Positions 8,601-17,552 of a DNA stretch of 64,000 bases are shown in pieces; positions within the stretch are counted from its first letter, which is position 1; each line of letters starts with the position of its first letter. Source of the DNA: Clytia hemisphaerica. Taxonomy: Eukaryota; Cnidaria; Hydrozoa; Leptothecata; Clytiidae. The translations under genes were made by a program, and so were the position numbers. The notes below the pieces were generated by a model, which was given only the letters and a program-made list of their open reading frames with translations, had not been told where the DNA came from and made no database searches. The stretch spans positions 1,295,309 to 1,359,308 of the forward strand of contig CACVBU010001205.1 of the NCBI GenBank assembly GCA_902728285.1. The letters run 5' to 3'.

Positions 8601-11241
8601 TCGCGGATGAACTCAACCGCGAAATTTAATCCCCGCGAAAATTTATCCCATTAAAGTAGTGATCTAAAATGACTTTAAGGAAGAAAGTAACTCAATATGA
8701 GTTAAGATGGAAAGAAGTAACTCAATATGAGTCAAAAAATATTTCAAGAAAACACATCTGTTCCTCAGTTTTCGACCTACACAGGATTTCGGCCATTTGT
8801 GAAAATATCCTCCTATATGATGGAAATAGGGTTGTGTAGGTAGGCCAAGCAGTGTTATCTAGACACCACCACAGATAAAAAGATGTAAAAAGATGTGTTT
8901 AGTGAAAGTATGAAACGCGCGCAAATATTAAATAAACTAAAACTCCACGGAACCAGCCGAAGAAACTAAAATAACAATGAAAAAAGAAGTGTACTTTCTA
9001 CTAGACAAAGTTGCCACACCTTTGACACGTTTCTGCCACAACGTTGTAGAAAGCATACTAGATGGGAAGGAACTGGGATTGGATCGCCACTATCCAACCC
9101 TGTGGCTCTCACACACATTTTACAGTTCAAAGAAGAAGATGGAAAGAGTGGGAAAAGAATGAGAATTTAAAAAAATCGGACTATAACCCGGTTCGAAGCC
9201 CCGTACACCGTGACCGCTCACCGCAAGAGCTGGCGAACGAGTGAATCTTGAGAGAGTTGAAATCTTGAAAATTCTGAAAAATGACGAACTATAACCCGTC
9301 GAAGACTGTAATCTAACTTTGCGTTTTCAGCACCTTGACATCGCATTCTTTGTATAAAAACTTTGGCTTTAACTTTCAAGTCCTCGAAAAGTAACGTAGA
9401 ACGAGCAATCCTGAGAAGTTCACCAACAAAAGAAGAATAAAAAATCCATTCTGGCAAGTTGCTATCTTTATGTGGCATTCGGACTATGGAAAAAGGAAAT
9501 GCATCCCGTTTATCAAACAACTTATAAATAAATATCCCGTCTTTGATGGTAATATCCAGGTTTAAAAAAGAAGCATGATTACCAGAGTGCTCAATTTTGA
9601 GTTCAAGCTCATCTGGATAGATATCTCTATACACAGACTGAAACAAGTTACCGTCATTGATAGCACACAAATCATCAATGAATCTTTTAGTCGAATGAAA
9701 ATGGCGAGCCTTAACCTTATTTTCCTCAATGACTCTGCTCATATACTTTAATGGGATAAATTTTCGCGGGGATTAAATTTCGCGGTTGAGCTCATCCGCG
9801 AAATTTTAAGATTTCGCGGGGATTAATTTTCGCGGATGGCACTATTGGGGGCATTATTTTCTCGATTTTGTGACTTTTACTGTCAAATCATGCATATTGG
9901 TTGTTGAAATACACATTATTTGCACCTCTTTGATGCAAGTAACCATTCAAATAGTATTTATTTGACATATTTTGAGTTTTGTTTAGAAATATTTCGCGGA
10001 TGGGCCTTTTTCAAATTTCCAATGGGACTTATTTTCGCGGATGACACCCAAATCCGCGAAATCCGCGAAAATTAATCCCCGCGAAAATTTATCCCATTAA
10101 AGTACCTTTGTTCGTATTGGTAGAGGAAAAGATTATATATTAATATTATATATATATTAATATACATTTTGTGCTTAATCTGAGGTTTACATTCAGTGTA
10201 ATTTTTAAAACACATGACTACAATAATATGCAACGTTCCTCACTTTGACATTTTCTTGTTATGAACCCTCGTTACGCTCTTTCCATGAAATTTGAGTTAA
10301 GCCTAAGCTTGTTCTTATTTTTTCTATTGTCTAGAATAATAGACCTATTGTTTCAGTCTAAGCCTGATTGTTCTTATAAAAAAAGAGTGTATGCTGTTAA
10401 CCCTTTCAGTACCGAGCCCTTTTTTCTATTTTTTTAGCCTACACTTTTTTATAAGCGTATCGTAATGCCCGAAGTTTTTATCATCTTATCCTGGAGATGA
10501 GCTTACTTTTTTAAATACAGTAGAGTCTCCATAACTCGAACCTCTATTACTCGAACGTCTCCTTAACTCGAACAAATTCGTTGGCAGCATGAAAATCTCC
10601 TAATAAACTCATATAAAAAAACCTCCATATACCGAATGTTCCCCTTTTTTGGCTCCATAACTCCAATTTTGTTTTCCTTTCCTGAACTTGAAAATTATAA
10701 GCATTAAATAATAAATAATTCGAAAGTTACTGAAGTACGGCGCATTTTTAAGGCTTCACTTTTTCTTGCCTGAGAAAGGTTAGAGATTGAAACTCAATGA
10801 GTCCATCTGCAAGTGTAAGGGGGAAATATTTAGTCGCATTTGTGCGAATCTTGTTTCTGTTTAGAAGATCTTTGCCCGATTTTTATGACCCAAACATCTG
10901 CTCACACCCTGTTTCCTGATCTGACTTTTTTCAACTCATTATTCCTAGGGCTGCTTATTATAATAGTAAACATTTAATATTCATTCATTCTAGAACCAAA
11001 AACGTGCCAAGACACTGAGACGGACGTCTGCAAAACAAAATACCTGTGTGCACACAAAAGAAACATCGCAAGCAAGAAATGCCGAAAAACCTGTAAAATG
11101 TGTAAAACATATGGATCGTGTTATGATTTAGACAGTCTCTGTTATTGGTATAAATTTCAAGGACACTGCAAACCAAGCTCAGCTTTTTACAATCACGTGA
11201 CATCAAAATGCGCTTTCAGTTGTGGAATTTGTAAATCTTAA
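2498..11241 (+). CDS. Multi-ShK-domain secreted-type protein (gene span)
   Basis: Four plus-strand exons are visible: 2498-2626, 2925-3038, 4761-4928 and 10994-11241. The first three start and end in phase 1 with AG/GT borders; the last enters in phase 1 and runs to a TAA. Together they encode five ShK domains, each with six cysteines, the last exon holding two. ShK domains are small disulphide-rich modules first described in a sea-anemone potassium-channel toxin. They also occur as C-terminal modules of astacin metalloproteases and other extracellular proteins. The 5' end is not established: a signal-peptide exon at 293-390 is a candidate but its phase does not fit directly. No astacin HExxH motif was found. 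Whether the product is a venom component, an enzyme tail or a matrix protein cannot be decided here. Confidence 0.7.
2715..2801. repeat. Short hairpin repeat with AACGTT motifs
   Basis: CCCAGCGTTGTTTCAACG at the left is answered by CAACGTTGTGTGCCTGCTGGG at the right, with several ACGTC/ACGTT motifs between them. The stretch can fold on itself. It lies in the intron between ShK exons 1 and 2. Confidence 0.6.
2910..3119 (+). repeat. Right arm of inverted ShK duplication
   Basis: This is the partner of 1660-1877. Identity runs from the pyrimidine tract before the acceptor to the AAACGGACG sequence, about 10 bp short of a separate MITE at 3130. Confidence 0.85.
2925..3038 (+). CDS. ShK-domain exon 2
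   Basis: The acceptor is TCTCTCTACAG at 2914-2924 and the donor is GTAATA at 3039. It encodes 37 full codons with six cysteines and many lysines, and it is phase 1-1. The inverted twin at 1745-1858 encodes the same residues. Confidence 0.75.
3130..3409. mobile_element. MITE, CACCCCTGTGTCACAG family, copy 1
   Basis: The ends are CACCCCTGTGTCACAG on the left and CTGTGAAACAGTGGTGTG on the right, in inverted orientation. The same family recurs at 23434-24256 and, more diverged, at 32390-32597. No coding capacity. Confidence 0.65.
3962..4036 (+). ncRNA. tRNA-like (tRNA-derived SINE head or tRNA pseudogene)
   Basis: An A-box-like TAGCCGAATGGTC (3968-3980) and a perfect B box GGTTCAAATCC (4013-4023) are spaced as in tRNA genes, with an AAGGCG that recalls Leu/Ser tRNAs. 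The acceptor and T stems do not pair properly, so it is probably a decayed tRNA gene or SINE promoter rather than a working tRNA. Confidence 0.4.
4761..4928 (+). CDS. ShK-domain exon 3
   Basis: The acceptor is CCTCTCTTAG at 4751-4760 and the donor is GTAAGT at 4929. The 168-bp exon is phase 1-1. A short linker rich in Q, K and P precedes a six-cysteine ShK domain, and a lysine/proline-rich tail follows it, suggesting a flexible spacer between modules. Confidence 0.75.
5340..5597. mobile_element. Inverted-terminal repeat element (GACGTCCAGGGTGG family), copy 1
   Basis: CCCCTTATGTTGAGGG near the left end faces ACATAAGGGGTACAAATT near the right end. Inside, TGTTAGTAAAATGAGGTTGAAAATCCAAG-type sequence is repeated in tandem. 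GTGACGTCCAGGGTGGT links it to a second copy at 46044-46262. Confidence 0.45.
7622..7915. repeat. Irregular tandem repeat with paired small palindromes
   Basis: The motifs CTGCTTGAGCAG and CGACAAAGAGGTCG, both self-complementary, occur in alternation in three to four irregular units (start-to-start spacing 57 and 100 bp). The repeats keep open frames on both strands by chance, but there is no sign of a gene. Confidence 0.6.
8297..8658. mobile_element. MITE, TACTTTAATGGGATAAA family, copy A
   Basis: Terminal inverted repeats of about 30 bp start TACTTTAATGGGATAAAT and end ATTTATCCCATTAAAGTA. The interior is rich in TTTCGCGG motifs. At 362 bp it is nearly the reverse complement of copy B at 9744-10104. 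A TA target duplication is likely. No coding capacity. Confidence 0.85.
9218..9742 (-). pseudogene. Reverse transcriptase fragment of a retroelement
   Basis: This 174-residue frame contains an RT catalytic-type motif RFIDDL near its start, followed by YPDELELK, a FLNLDITIKDG strand and a block around FDKRDAFPFSIVRMP. I associate these with RT proteins of cnidarian retroelements of Penelope or related type. The frame is cut at its 5' side by MITE copy B, which begins 2 bp from its first codon, so fingers and palm motifs A/B are missing. It is the C-terminal RT piece of a dead copy inside the ShK intron. Confidence 0.6.
9744..10104. mobile_element. MITE, TACTTTAATGGGATAAA family, copy B (inverted)
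   Basis: Same termini as copy A and the same 361-bp body in the opposite orientation. It truncates the RT fragment at 9218-9742. The two copies bracket 1.08 kb. Confidence 0.85.
10105..10993. other. Non-coding with transposon termini
   Basis: TTAACCCTTTCAGTACC at about 10398 resembles the end of a piggyBac-like element, and TACAGTAGAGTCTCCATA at about 10518 resembles a pogo/Tigger end. I could not pair either with an opposite terminus. No exon is seen. Confidence 0.35.
10994..11241 (+). CDS. Terminal exon with two ShK domains
   Basis: The acceptor is TTCATTCTAG at 10984-10993, entry is phase 1, and TAA ends at 11241. Two ShK modules of six cysteines each lie head to tail with almost no linker, and the protein stops four residues after the last cysteine pair begins. 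The first module is lysine-rich, the second tyrosine- and phenylalanine-rich. Being the last exon, it fixes the 3' end of the reading frame of this gene. Confidence 0.8.
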
Positions 11242-11732
11242 TTAAAACATGCCAAGATGAAATCAAGGATAATTATCATAATCTCCGGAAGATTTTTTGA
11301 GAATTTATTCAAACATCCAATTTTATCTAAGATTTATTCTTTATCACATGATTTTAAAGTGTAAAATTTTTTTCAGATTTTAAAATTATGAATATATCCA
11401 ATAGACTTTTTAAAGTTAAATTTATTTGCAGAAGTATTTTTATCCCATCATTGAAAAATCATTCCGACGAGAGAAAAGACGAAATCGAAAATTTGCTAAA
11501 AAATCTAATATATATCTATCCCCCCTGAGATTTTTCACTAACAAACTAGCTTACTTTTTTTAAAGAGAAATACATTGAATAGAAATCTAAAGTTTTACAA
11601 TCGCTATTTTACTTCACTGTGAAGTGTTGAAAAAATTAAAAGAAATTCAGCGAACACATTGTATGTGAAACGTCTGGCTTTTAAGATTCGAAAACTTTCA
11701 GTGGAAAACAAAAATAACATATCACATTTTAG

Positions 11733-11967
11733 TACACGTTTTTTTATAAGAACATCCAAAATTCTTGAAGCCTTTGGATGTTCTTAACTTTTAGGGTTTC
11801 AAGCTTAGAAATGTTCTTAAAATGTTCTTATTTTCACCATTTTGTGACCATTTTTACCCAATTTTCTAAGAAAACGGGTGTCTTAAAAAGTTCTTAACTT
11901 GTTCTTAACACTTTGGCCATCGAAGCCTTATGTTCTTATATAGTTTGTTCTTATAAAAAAATGTGTA
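11733..11967. mobile_element. MITE, TACACGTTTTTTATAAGAAC family, copy 1
   Basis: The 235-bp element begins TACACGTTTTTTTATAAG and ends TTCTTATAAAAAAATGTGTA, with internal GTTCTTAA motifs. The same 235-bp length is found for the inverted copy at 52187-52421. A related copy fills the intron at 27763-28061. Confidence 0.8.
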
Positions 11968-12581
11968 TGGGACTGGGATTGATACTCTTGCGGTCAAAAC
12001 ACCTAATATTTCAAACGTCAAAAATGAAGGGGATTTGAGTAGGATTCACAATGAAGTCGAATGTCAGAATATGGTAATAGGAAACCCCAACGGTTTACGC
12101 AATGGTGTGATTGGGTGTTTTTTTGGTGTGATGGCGTGATCTATGATTTCAAAAGGAAAAAGTGTGATGTGCGTGTATGTGTGTGAATCGCAGGTACAGA
12201 GTGAAGGGGGAGAGGGGTTTAGCAAAAGCGTCGTACAAGGGGGTGTCCGGGAGTACTCAAGGTAAATGACCTACCATACGTGCGGTATATTCGGTTGAAA
12301 TCAGCAAAGATGAGAAAAATTACACTCTAAGGGTGTAAAATCTCGAAAATCTGACCATATATTTTTCCTGAAAATGGTCAAAATATTTCAAGAAAATCTA
12401 CCATAAGGGTCGATTTTTCGCGTGTCAAACATTTGAAAGGTTTTTGCGTACGAGCTGTATGGATGACCCCCCCCCCTGAACTACAACTGAACTAAAGTTC
12501 AGTCCCATTTATTTAGTTTTTGATTAATACTCAGACTGGTTCAAAGTGCAAAAGTCCAAGTGCTAACGTTAGAATGTTCTG

Positions 12582-12959
12582 TACACGCCTTTTTTTAATA
12601 AGAATGAGTGTACTTTGGTTGGGGGTCAAGTATTCTTACGAAATTGCCGAAATTGAGGGTGAAATATTCTTAACGTATTCCTTCTTTTTTAGACTTGACT
12701 TTTTTTTAAACATGAGAAATGATCAATTTGAGAGTTTTGGACTTTTGAATGCATATTTGCAGATAAAATTGGAGGTAAATTTCTGCCTCAAAGTTTAAAT
12801 TCAGTCTAAGGAAGCAGTTTTTTCTGTTAACCAAATACAAAATGACTGTATTCTTATCAAATTATCTGAAACTCACACACTAGAGGGTTTTCTTACGATT
12901 TAGCCAATTTTCACCCTGATATTCTTATAGAAGATATTCTTATTTAAAAAAAGCGTGTA
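12582..12959. mobile_element. MITE with TACACG...ATAAGAAT termini
   Basis: Left end TACACGCCTTTTTTTAATA, right end TATTTAAAAAAAGCGTGTA. It shares its terminus with the 11733 family but has a different 378-bp interior. The open frame at 12520-12798 lies mostly inside it and is not a gene. Confidence 0.6.
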
Positions 12960-13009
12960 ATAGTCTAAGACGAATCACTATCTAAGAAAAAAACCCAAAG
13001 CCGAAGAAA

Positions 13010-13225
13010 ATTCACAGACAGGTTTTTTGCTGTACACCCGGTACAGTTTGCCAGTCTTTCTTCGAAACTCTATCGGCGATTTTGTTCCCTCTACTGCCAT
13101 GACGGCTGTAAATTCCACGCGATATTTTCGTGCGTTTAATATCACTGTAACGGACGATAACATCATCTAGTTCTACCGTAGATGGCCGTGTTGTCAAGAT
13201 AGAAGCGAGTGTATGTATCTGCACT
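13010..13225 (-). pseudogene. Possible RNase H-like retroelement remnant
   Basis: In one minus frame the string YSRHGSRGNKIADRVSKK resembles the H-G-x-x-GNExAD motif of RNase H domains in LINE retrotransposons. The frame is short and no RT lies beside it, so the call is weak. Confidence 0.25.
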
Positions 13226-13315
13226 TTTGAGGACTGCGGAGCGGAGTGACTGATGGGCGCTAATGATTGATAGATGTATACAACTGGCGCGTGTCACTTT
13301 ATTATTTAATTACCC

Positions 13316-13455
13316 CCCCCCCTAAACTCGATCCAATCCTTTTTTACATCCTTTTCCATTGTCTATAGATACGAAAGAAAAACTGGGACGGTTTTAGGGT
13401 GGTAAAACGGACAAGAAATGTGCGGCTACGGTCGAAAAGGTGTATTGGCTCTTAC
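13316..13455. repeat. Left arm of dispersed inverted repeat
   Basis: This stretch (CCTAAACTCGATCCAATCC to GGTCGAAAAGGTGTATTGG) matches the reverse complement of 14905-15058. The arms are about 1.45 kb apart and enclose the MITE at 14095-14402 and the orphan exon at 14730-14883. Confidence 0.6.
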
Positions 13456-14094
13456 ATTGGCCTTATGAAACACAAAATCTTTCTCCTCTAAAATAAAGAA
13501 TAACGGAACTTAGCCCCAAAATCAAGCTCTTAAGGGACAAGATTTAGATTAAGTGTATTGTCTTTTTCCAGTCGGTAGGTAGAGTGTGATAAAAATTTAT
13601 CATTTTAGAGGATGATTTACATAGTTTGGTGGTGTAATGTACATAGTGCATATACTTTAAGGGACCTTTATTCAGACAAAATACCAAAAAATTTAATTTT
13701 GGCGAGAACTTATTTTGGCGAGTGAGCAAAATATTTAATTTTGGCGAATTTCGTCTAAATTAGTTCCCGCCAAAATAAGTTCCCTTAAGGTAGTCCCTAC
13801 TAGGTGAGGCAAATATCCTCTTTCCTACTGTCGAGAGTCACTGTCTCATTTCCCACGTATTCCTGCTGTTCAGGCAGTACAGGCGGAACTCAATTGCGTG
13901 ACGCAAAGACACTTTCGGTATACATTTGAAGTCTGTCAAAAAAGTCGTCAGTTTTTATCAGTGTATGAAACTTTATAGCTTTATTTTTGCTATCAAGTTG
14001 AATTTTTAAACCTTTTAATTTTTAAGCTTTGTTTAAGTTCGTTAGTTAAAGTATTTTAACATATCTAGGTCACATGTAGGGAAACCTTTTAGAT

Positions 14095-14402
14095 TACACG
14101 TTTTTTAATAAGAATACACTTTATAAGAATGTTCATGATGAAAATGGTGGCTACTCATGCTAAGAATACCATATTTAGAGCTTTTTTCAATTATAAATTG
14201 CCAATGTACCCTCAAGTAAGGCCCTCTCATTTCACAAAAATACCATTTTATGCTTTAGACGTATGTACTAAATGTTATCTAGTCTGAATTAGGATCCTAA
14301 CTTAAGAATGCTGTAAGAATATTTTAGGATAATTTTCCCAAAAAAGTTAAGAATGTCCATGATAAAATGGATTTACACCATTCTTATAAAAAAAGTGTGT
14401 AT
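14095..14402. mobile_element. MITE with TACACG...ATAAGAAT termini
   Basis: The 308-bp element begins TACACGTTTTTTAATAAGAA and ends ATTCTTATAAAAAAAGTGTG plus TA. Internal TAAGAATG motifs are repeated. No coding capacity. Confidence 0.7.
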
Positions 14403-14729
14403 GATGAAAAGAGCCTTTTACACAGCTTAATTATTCTTACGTTTAAAGATCAATCAAGCTTAGTCTGTAAGTATATGACAAGAAGCCAGAAACTTCTTTG
14501 GGAAAAAAAAACACATAACAAAAGCTTAGTCTAGCAATAGTTATTTCAAGTAAGGTCAGATGATCAATCATATCGAAGAAATTCTGCTATTTGGAACTTA
14601 AAACTATGGACAGTTGAGCAGCGAAAATATTATATGTTGAGTAGTTTCGTGTTTTATCGCACTGAGCTATAAAGCTTATTTTTTATCAATTTCATCGTCG
14701 AACTTTAAACGTTAAAATCTTAAGGCGGA

Positions 14730-14883
14730 ATGGCTGAGAATTCACGGAGAATGAAATTTCGTAGACTCTTTACCGTTTGCAATCAAAATGGTACCACCGC
14801 TGCAGCAGAGGAAGAATTTGGCGAGAAAGACAAGAATGGGATAATAAATGGAAGTGTTAGGCTCGATGAACAAGATAATGAAG
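14730..14883 (+). CDS. Orphan first coding exon
   Basis: An ATG opens 51 codons ending at a strong donor (GTAAGA at 14884) in phase 1. The peptide starts MAENSRRMKFRRL, then carries an alanine/glutamate run and an acidic tail, reading like a cytoplasmic N-terminus. Codon use looks coding. The phase fits exon 2 of the DEG/ENaC gene (18613) as well as that gene's own first exon does, so it may be an alternative 5' exon of the channel. It could also start an unrelated gene. No domain is recognisable. Confidence 0.45.
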
Positions 14884-14904
14884 GTAAGAGTTGAGCATTT
14901 TTAG

Positions 14905-15058
14905 GCAAAACCAATACACCTTTTCGACCGTAGCCGCCAATTACCGCACGGGCATTTTTTGTCTGCGTTTTACCATCCTTAAACTGTCTTTTTTTTTCAC
15001 ACCGAAAGACAATAGAAAAAATCATAAAAAGAGGATTTGATCGAGTTTAAGGTGGTTA
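14905..15058. repeat. Right arm of dispersed inverted repeat
   Basis: Reverse complement of 13316-13455. It begins about 20 bp after the donor of the orphan exon. Confidence 0.6.
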
Positions 15059-15118
15059 ATCAAATATAAAAATGGCGCCTGAACGCGCGACTACGGTTGA
15101 AACCAATATATTAGTATA

Positions 15119-16509
15119 TTAACTCTTTGGCGGTTTTAATAATTTTCCAAATTCGAAAAATATTTTACACACCTTCAGTATAAGGGGGATATCTCTTGAA
15201 AGGTTGCTAATACACCCTATAAAGTATATATTTTCTGAAAGCTGGGTAAAAAACCTTTGAGATGAAAGAAAAAAAAAATCCAAATTTTTATTTTGCTGAC
15301 GTCAGCAGGGATTTCAAGTTTGAAAATAAAAAATAAATTTTTACGTAAAAATATTTTTTTTTCACAAAAATCATCATAAAATCCAAAATAACTGTTAGTT
15401 TCCTCTAAAACTTTGTACAAATGTTCTTATATACAATATAATCAAATGCTGAAAATTTTAGACCTAAGGCTTTACAAAAAATGAAAATATTGATATTTCG
15501 GTGAACGCGTAAAATGACAGAAAATGGTATAAAATTGTAATAAATCTACTATCAGTTTCATGACATGAAATTCTTCTTATGAGTCTATTTCAAGGGTTCA
15601 AAATCATGAAACTAGACATTCTAAGTATATTTAATGATGTCTTCTTGCTAGGAATTGGCCAGTTAATATGTCCATTTTCAAATTTTAACCATGTACGGCA
15701 ATAACGTGAGCTATGCTACGTCCATTCAGGGTGTCATGCGGTAACTTGAAAATCAGAAATGTCCACGAGATGAAATTGGTCAAATGACCTTTGTGTTGTA
15801 AACAAAGGCCATTGTATGTGATTTGAGCAAGTAAATCAGTGATAAATCCAAGTGCTAGTCATTTATATGGTCATGGAGACGGCTTGTGCAGCCTGGTCTT
15901 TGTCGTCACAAAATGTTGAATTATATACGAAAACTTTGAACCACACCACAAGAGCTTGGGTCCAATGTCCAATGAGAGCCACTTTGTATGCAAATTGAGT
16001 GTTCTTTCAGAATTATACAAATAAGATTTAGTTAGCCTTGTTGTGGCTTGAAAACTGGATTATGAGACATGTTACTAATGTCATTTCATCTGACAAAAAT
16101 GTGGGCGTGTGGACACGTATACCAATTCAACCCCCATGGATATTGTGTGATAGAATGAGTTACTCTTTACAAATAATTTGAAGCCAAAACATTACACAAA
16201 CTATAAAAGTTCATTCTGCATTGATTTCGACCATAAAAACCAGTTGAATCTGCTCAAATCTTCTTTAAAGTCAACCAGTGTGGCTGCTTGAAATTGAATA
16301 TTTCAATGTTTTTATTTTGCAGCTTGTCAGCCTACATATTACTATTGGCACACGGGTCTATGATCATTCAACTGAGACTTTTCCGTCTCTAATAGCATAA
16401 GGACACCTGTACATATAAAAATCACGGGTTTTTATAGCCTAGAAACTCTGTTTTTCTCAATAATTTAATGGGGGGTCGTTAACGACCCCCATATCCGCCA
16501 AAGAGTTAA
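15119..16509. mobile_element. Non-autonomous piggyBac-like element
   Basis: The element is flanked by TTAA on both sides. It has inverted ends CTCTTTGGCGG and CCGCCAAAGAG. TTAA targets and CYCTTTG-type ends are typical of piggyBac-like transposons. The 1.39-kb interior has no transposase frame. Close to the right end is the palindrome GGGGGTCGTTAACGACCCCC. Confidence 0.65.
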
Positions 16510-16649
16510 AAAAAGGTTGTTTTAAAAAAAATTAGAAAATTAAACAGTGAAGTACAAGTATTAAACATTTTCCTTAAAAATAAGATTAGAGAGCGTCAAC
16601 TGTAGATCTCAAATCAATTGGGGGATCAGGTCCATGTGTCGAATAATAA

Positions 16650-16765
16650 TGATAATAATTTATTTACAACCACCCATTACCGGGTAAGGTTGGACATAGA
16701 GTCATGACTCTCGCCCATGAGGCCTATTCAATTCAGAGAGTTACGACTCTATGTCGAGCTATCAA
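16650..16765 (-). mobile_element. Possible retroelement 3' tail
   Basis: On the minus strand the stretch ends in a low-complexity TTATTATCATTATTATT tail preceded by a GC-richer block with an ATAGAGTC/GACTCTAT inverted motif. This is how LINE or SINE 3' ends often look. No coding sequence accompanies it. Confidence 0.3.
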
Positions 16766-17552
16766 AAAAGAAAAAAAAAAGAAAAATTACTTTTTCTTGC
16801 TTAAGTCAAGAATAAAATATTGGTTTAATGAAACATGACGCCAAATATCTGAGAGTTACCCCCATCTTGGTATGTTTGAGTTGTAGAAACTTAATTACTT
16901 TGATGAGTAAGTTTTGAAAATTTTGTATAAGTGAAAATTTGAATAGATAGAAGTTGATACAATCATTGGGACTTCTAAACCTTTTTTAAGAAATAGAAAC
17001 AGGTCACCCCAAATTTGGGATAACTCTCGGACGGGAACTTTATATACACGATTATAGCACCCCTTAATAAAAACATTAGATTAGAGTCATACATTTGAGG
17101 TGAGTCACCGCTCAGATTCTGCACTGATGATTTTACAACAATCACCAAAAGAAAATCATTTCGATCATTTGCCAATAAAAAGGGTGCAGGATCAGAATTT
17201 TACGATCCACACTATGGGAAAATAAAGGACTACAGTAACTAGATTCTAAAAATATTTCTATCACAGTTATTGTTTATTTCTTTAGACGAAAGAATTCCTG
17301 CCTAGAAAGTGGGAACAGCCCGTGAGAAAAGGTTAGAGTAACAGTCTAACAGTAAGAAGAACAAATTGGAAACCATATTCACAGCAGACCATTGCAGTCT
17401 TGTTGTGTCACACAGCAAGGGGTCATTAACAGGCTACAATATGCTTTTTCACTATTTCTAATTTTCACCTTTCATTTCCTTTGCTTGAAAAAAGAACAAA
17501 GTAGCATAAAAAACTGGTAGCTTAGAAAATATTCTGGAAAAATAGAAAGAAA
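16766..17552. other. No gene seen upstream of the DEG/ENaC start
   Basis: No recognisable exon, repeat or RNA gene. A pyrimidine-rich tract lies at about 17460-17490. Confidence 0.35.

Larger units (their letters stand above)
4929..10993. other. Large intron of the ShK gene, repeat-filled
   Basis: This 6.1-kb interval lies between the last two ShK exons. It holds several repeats and an RT fragment listed separately. I found no further six-cysteine exon. From about 5598 to 7620 I see nothing recognisable. Confidence 0.5.

Noticed and set aside
9178..9240. Possible tRNA B box (GGTTCGAAGCCCC)
   Set aside because: No A box at a suitable distance and no stem pairing.
12520..12798. 92-residue open frame
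   Set aside because: It lies mostly within a MITE and has no recognisable domain.
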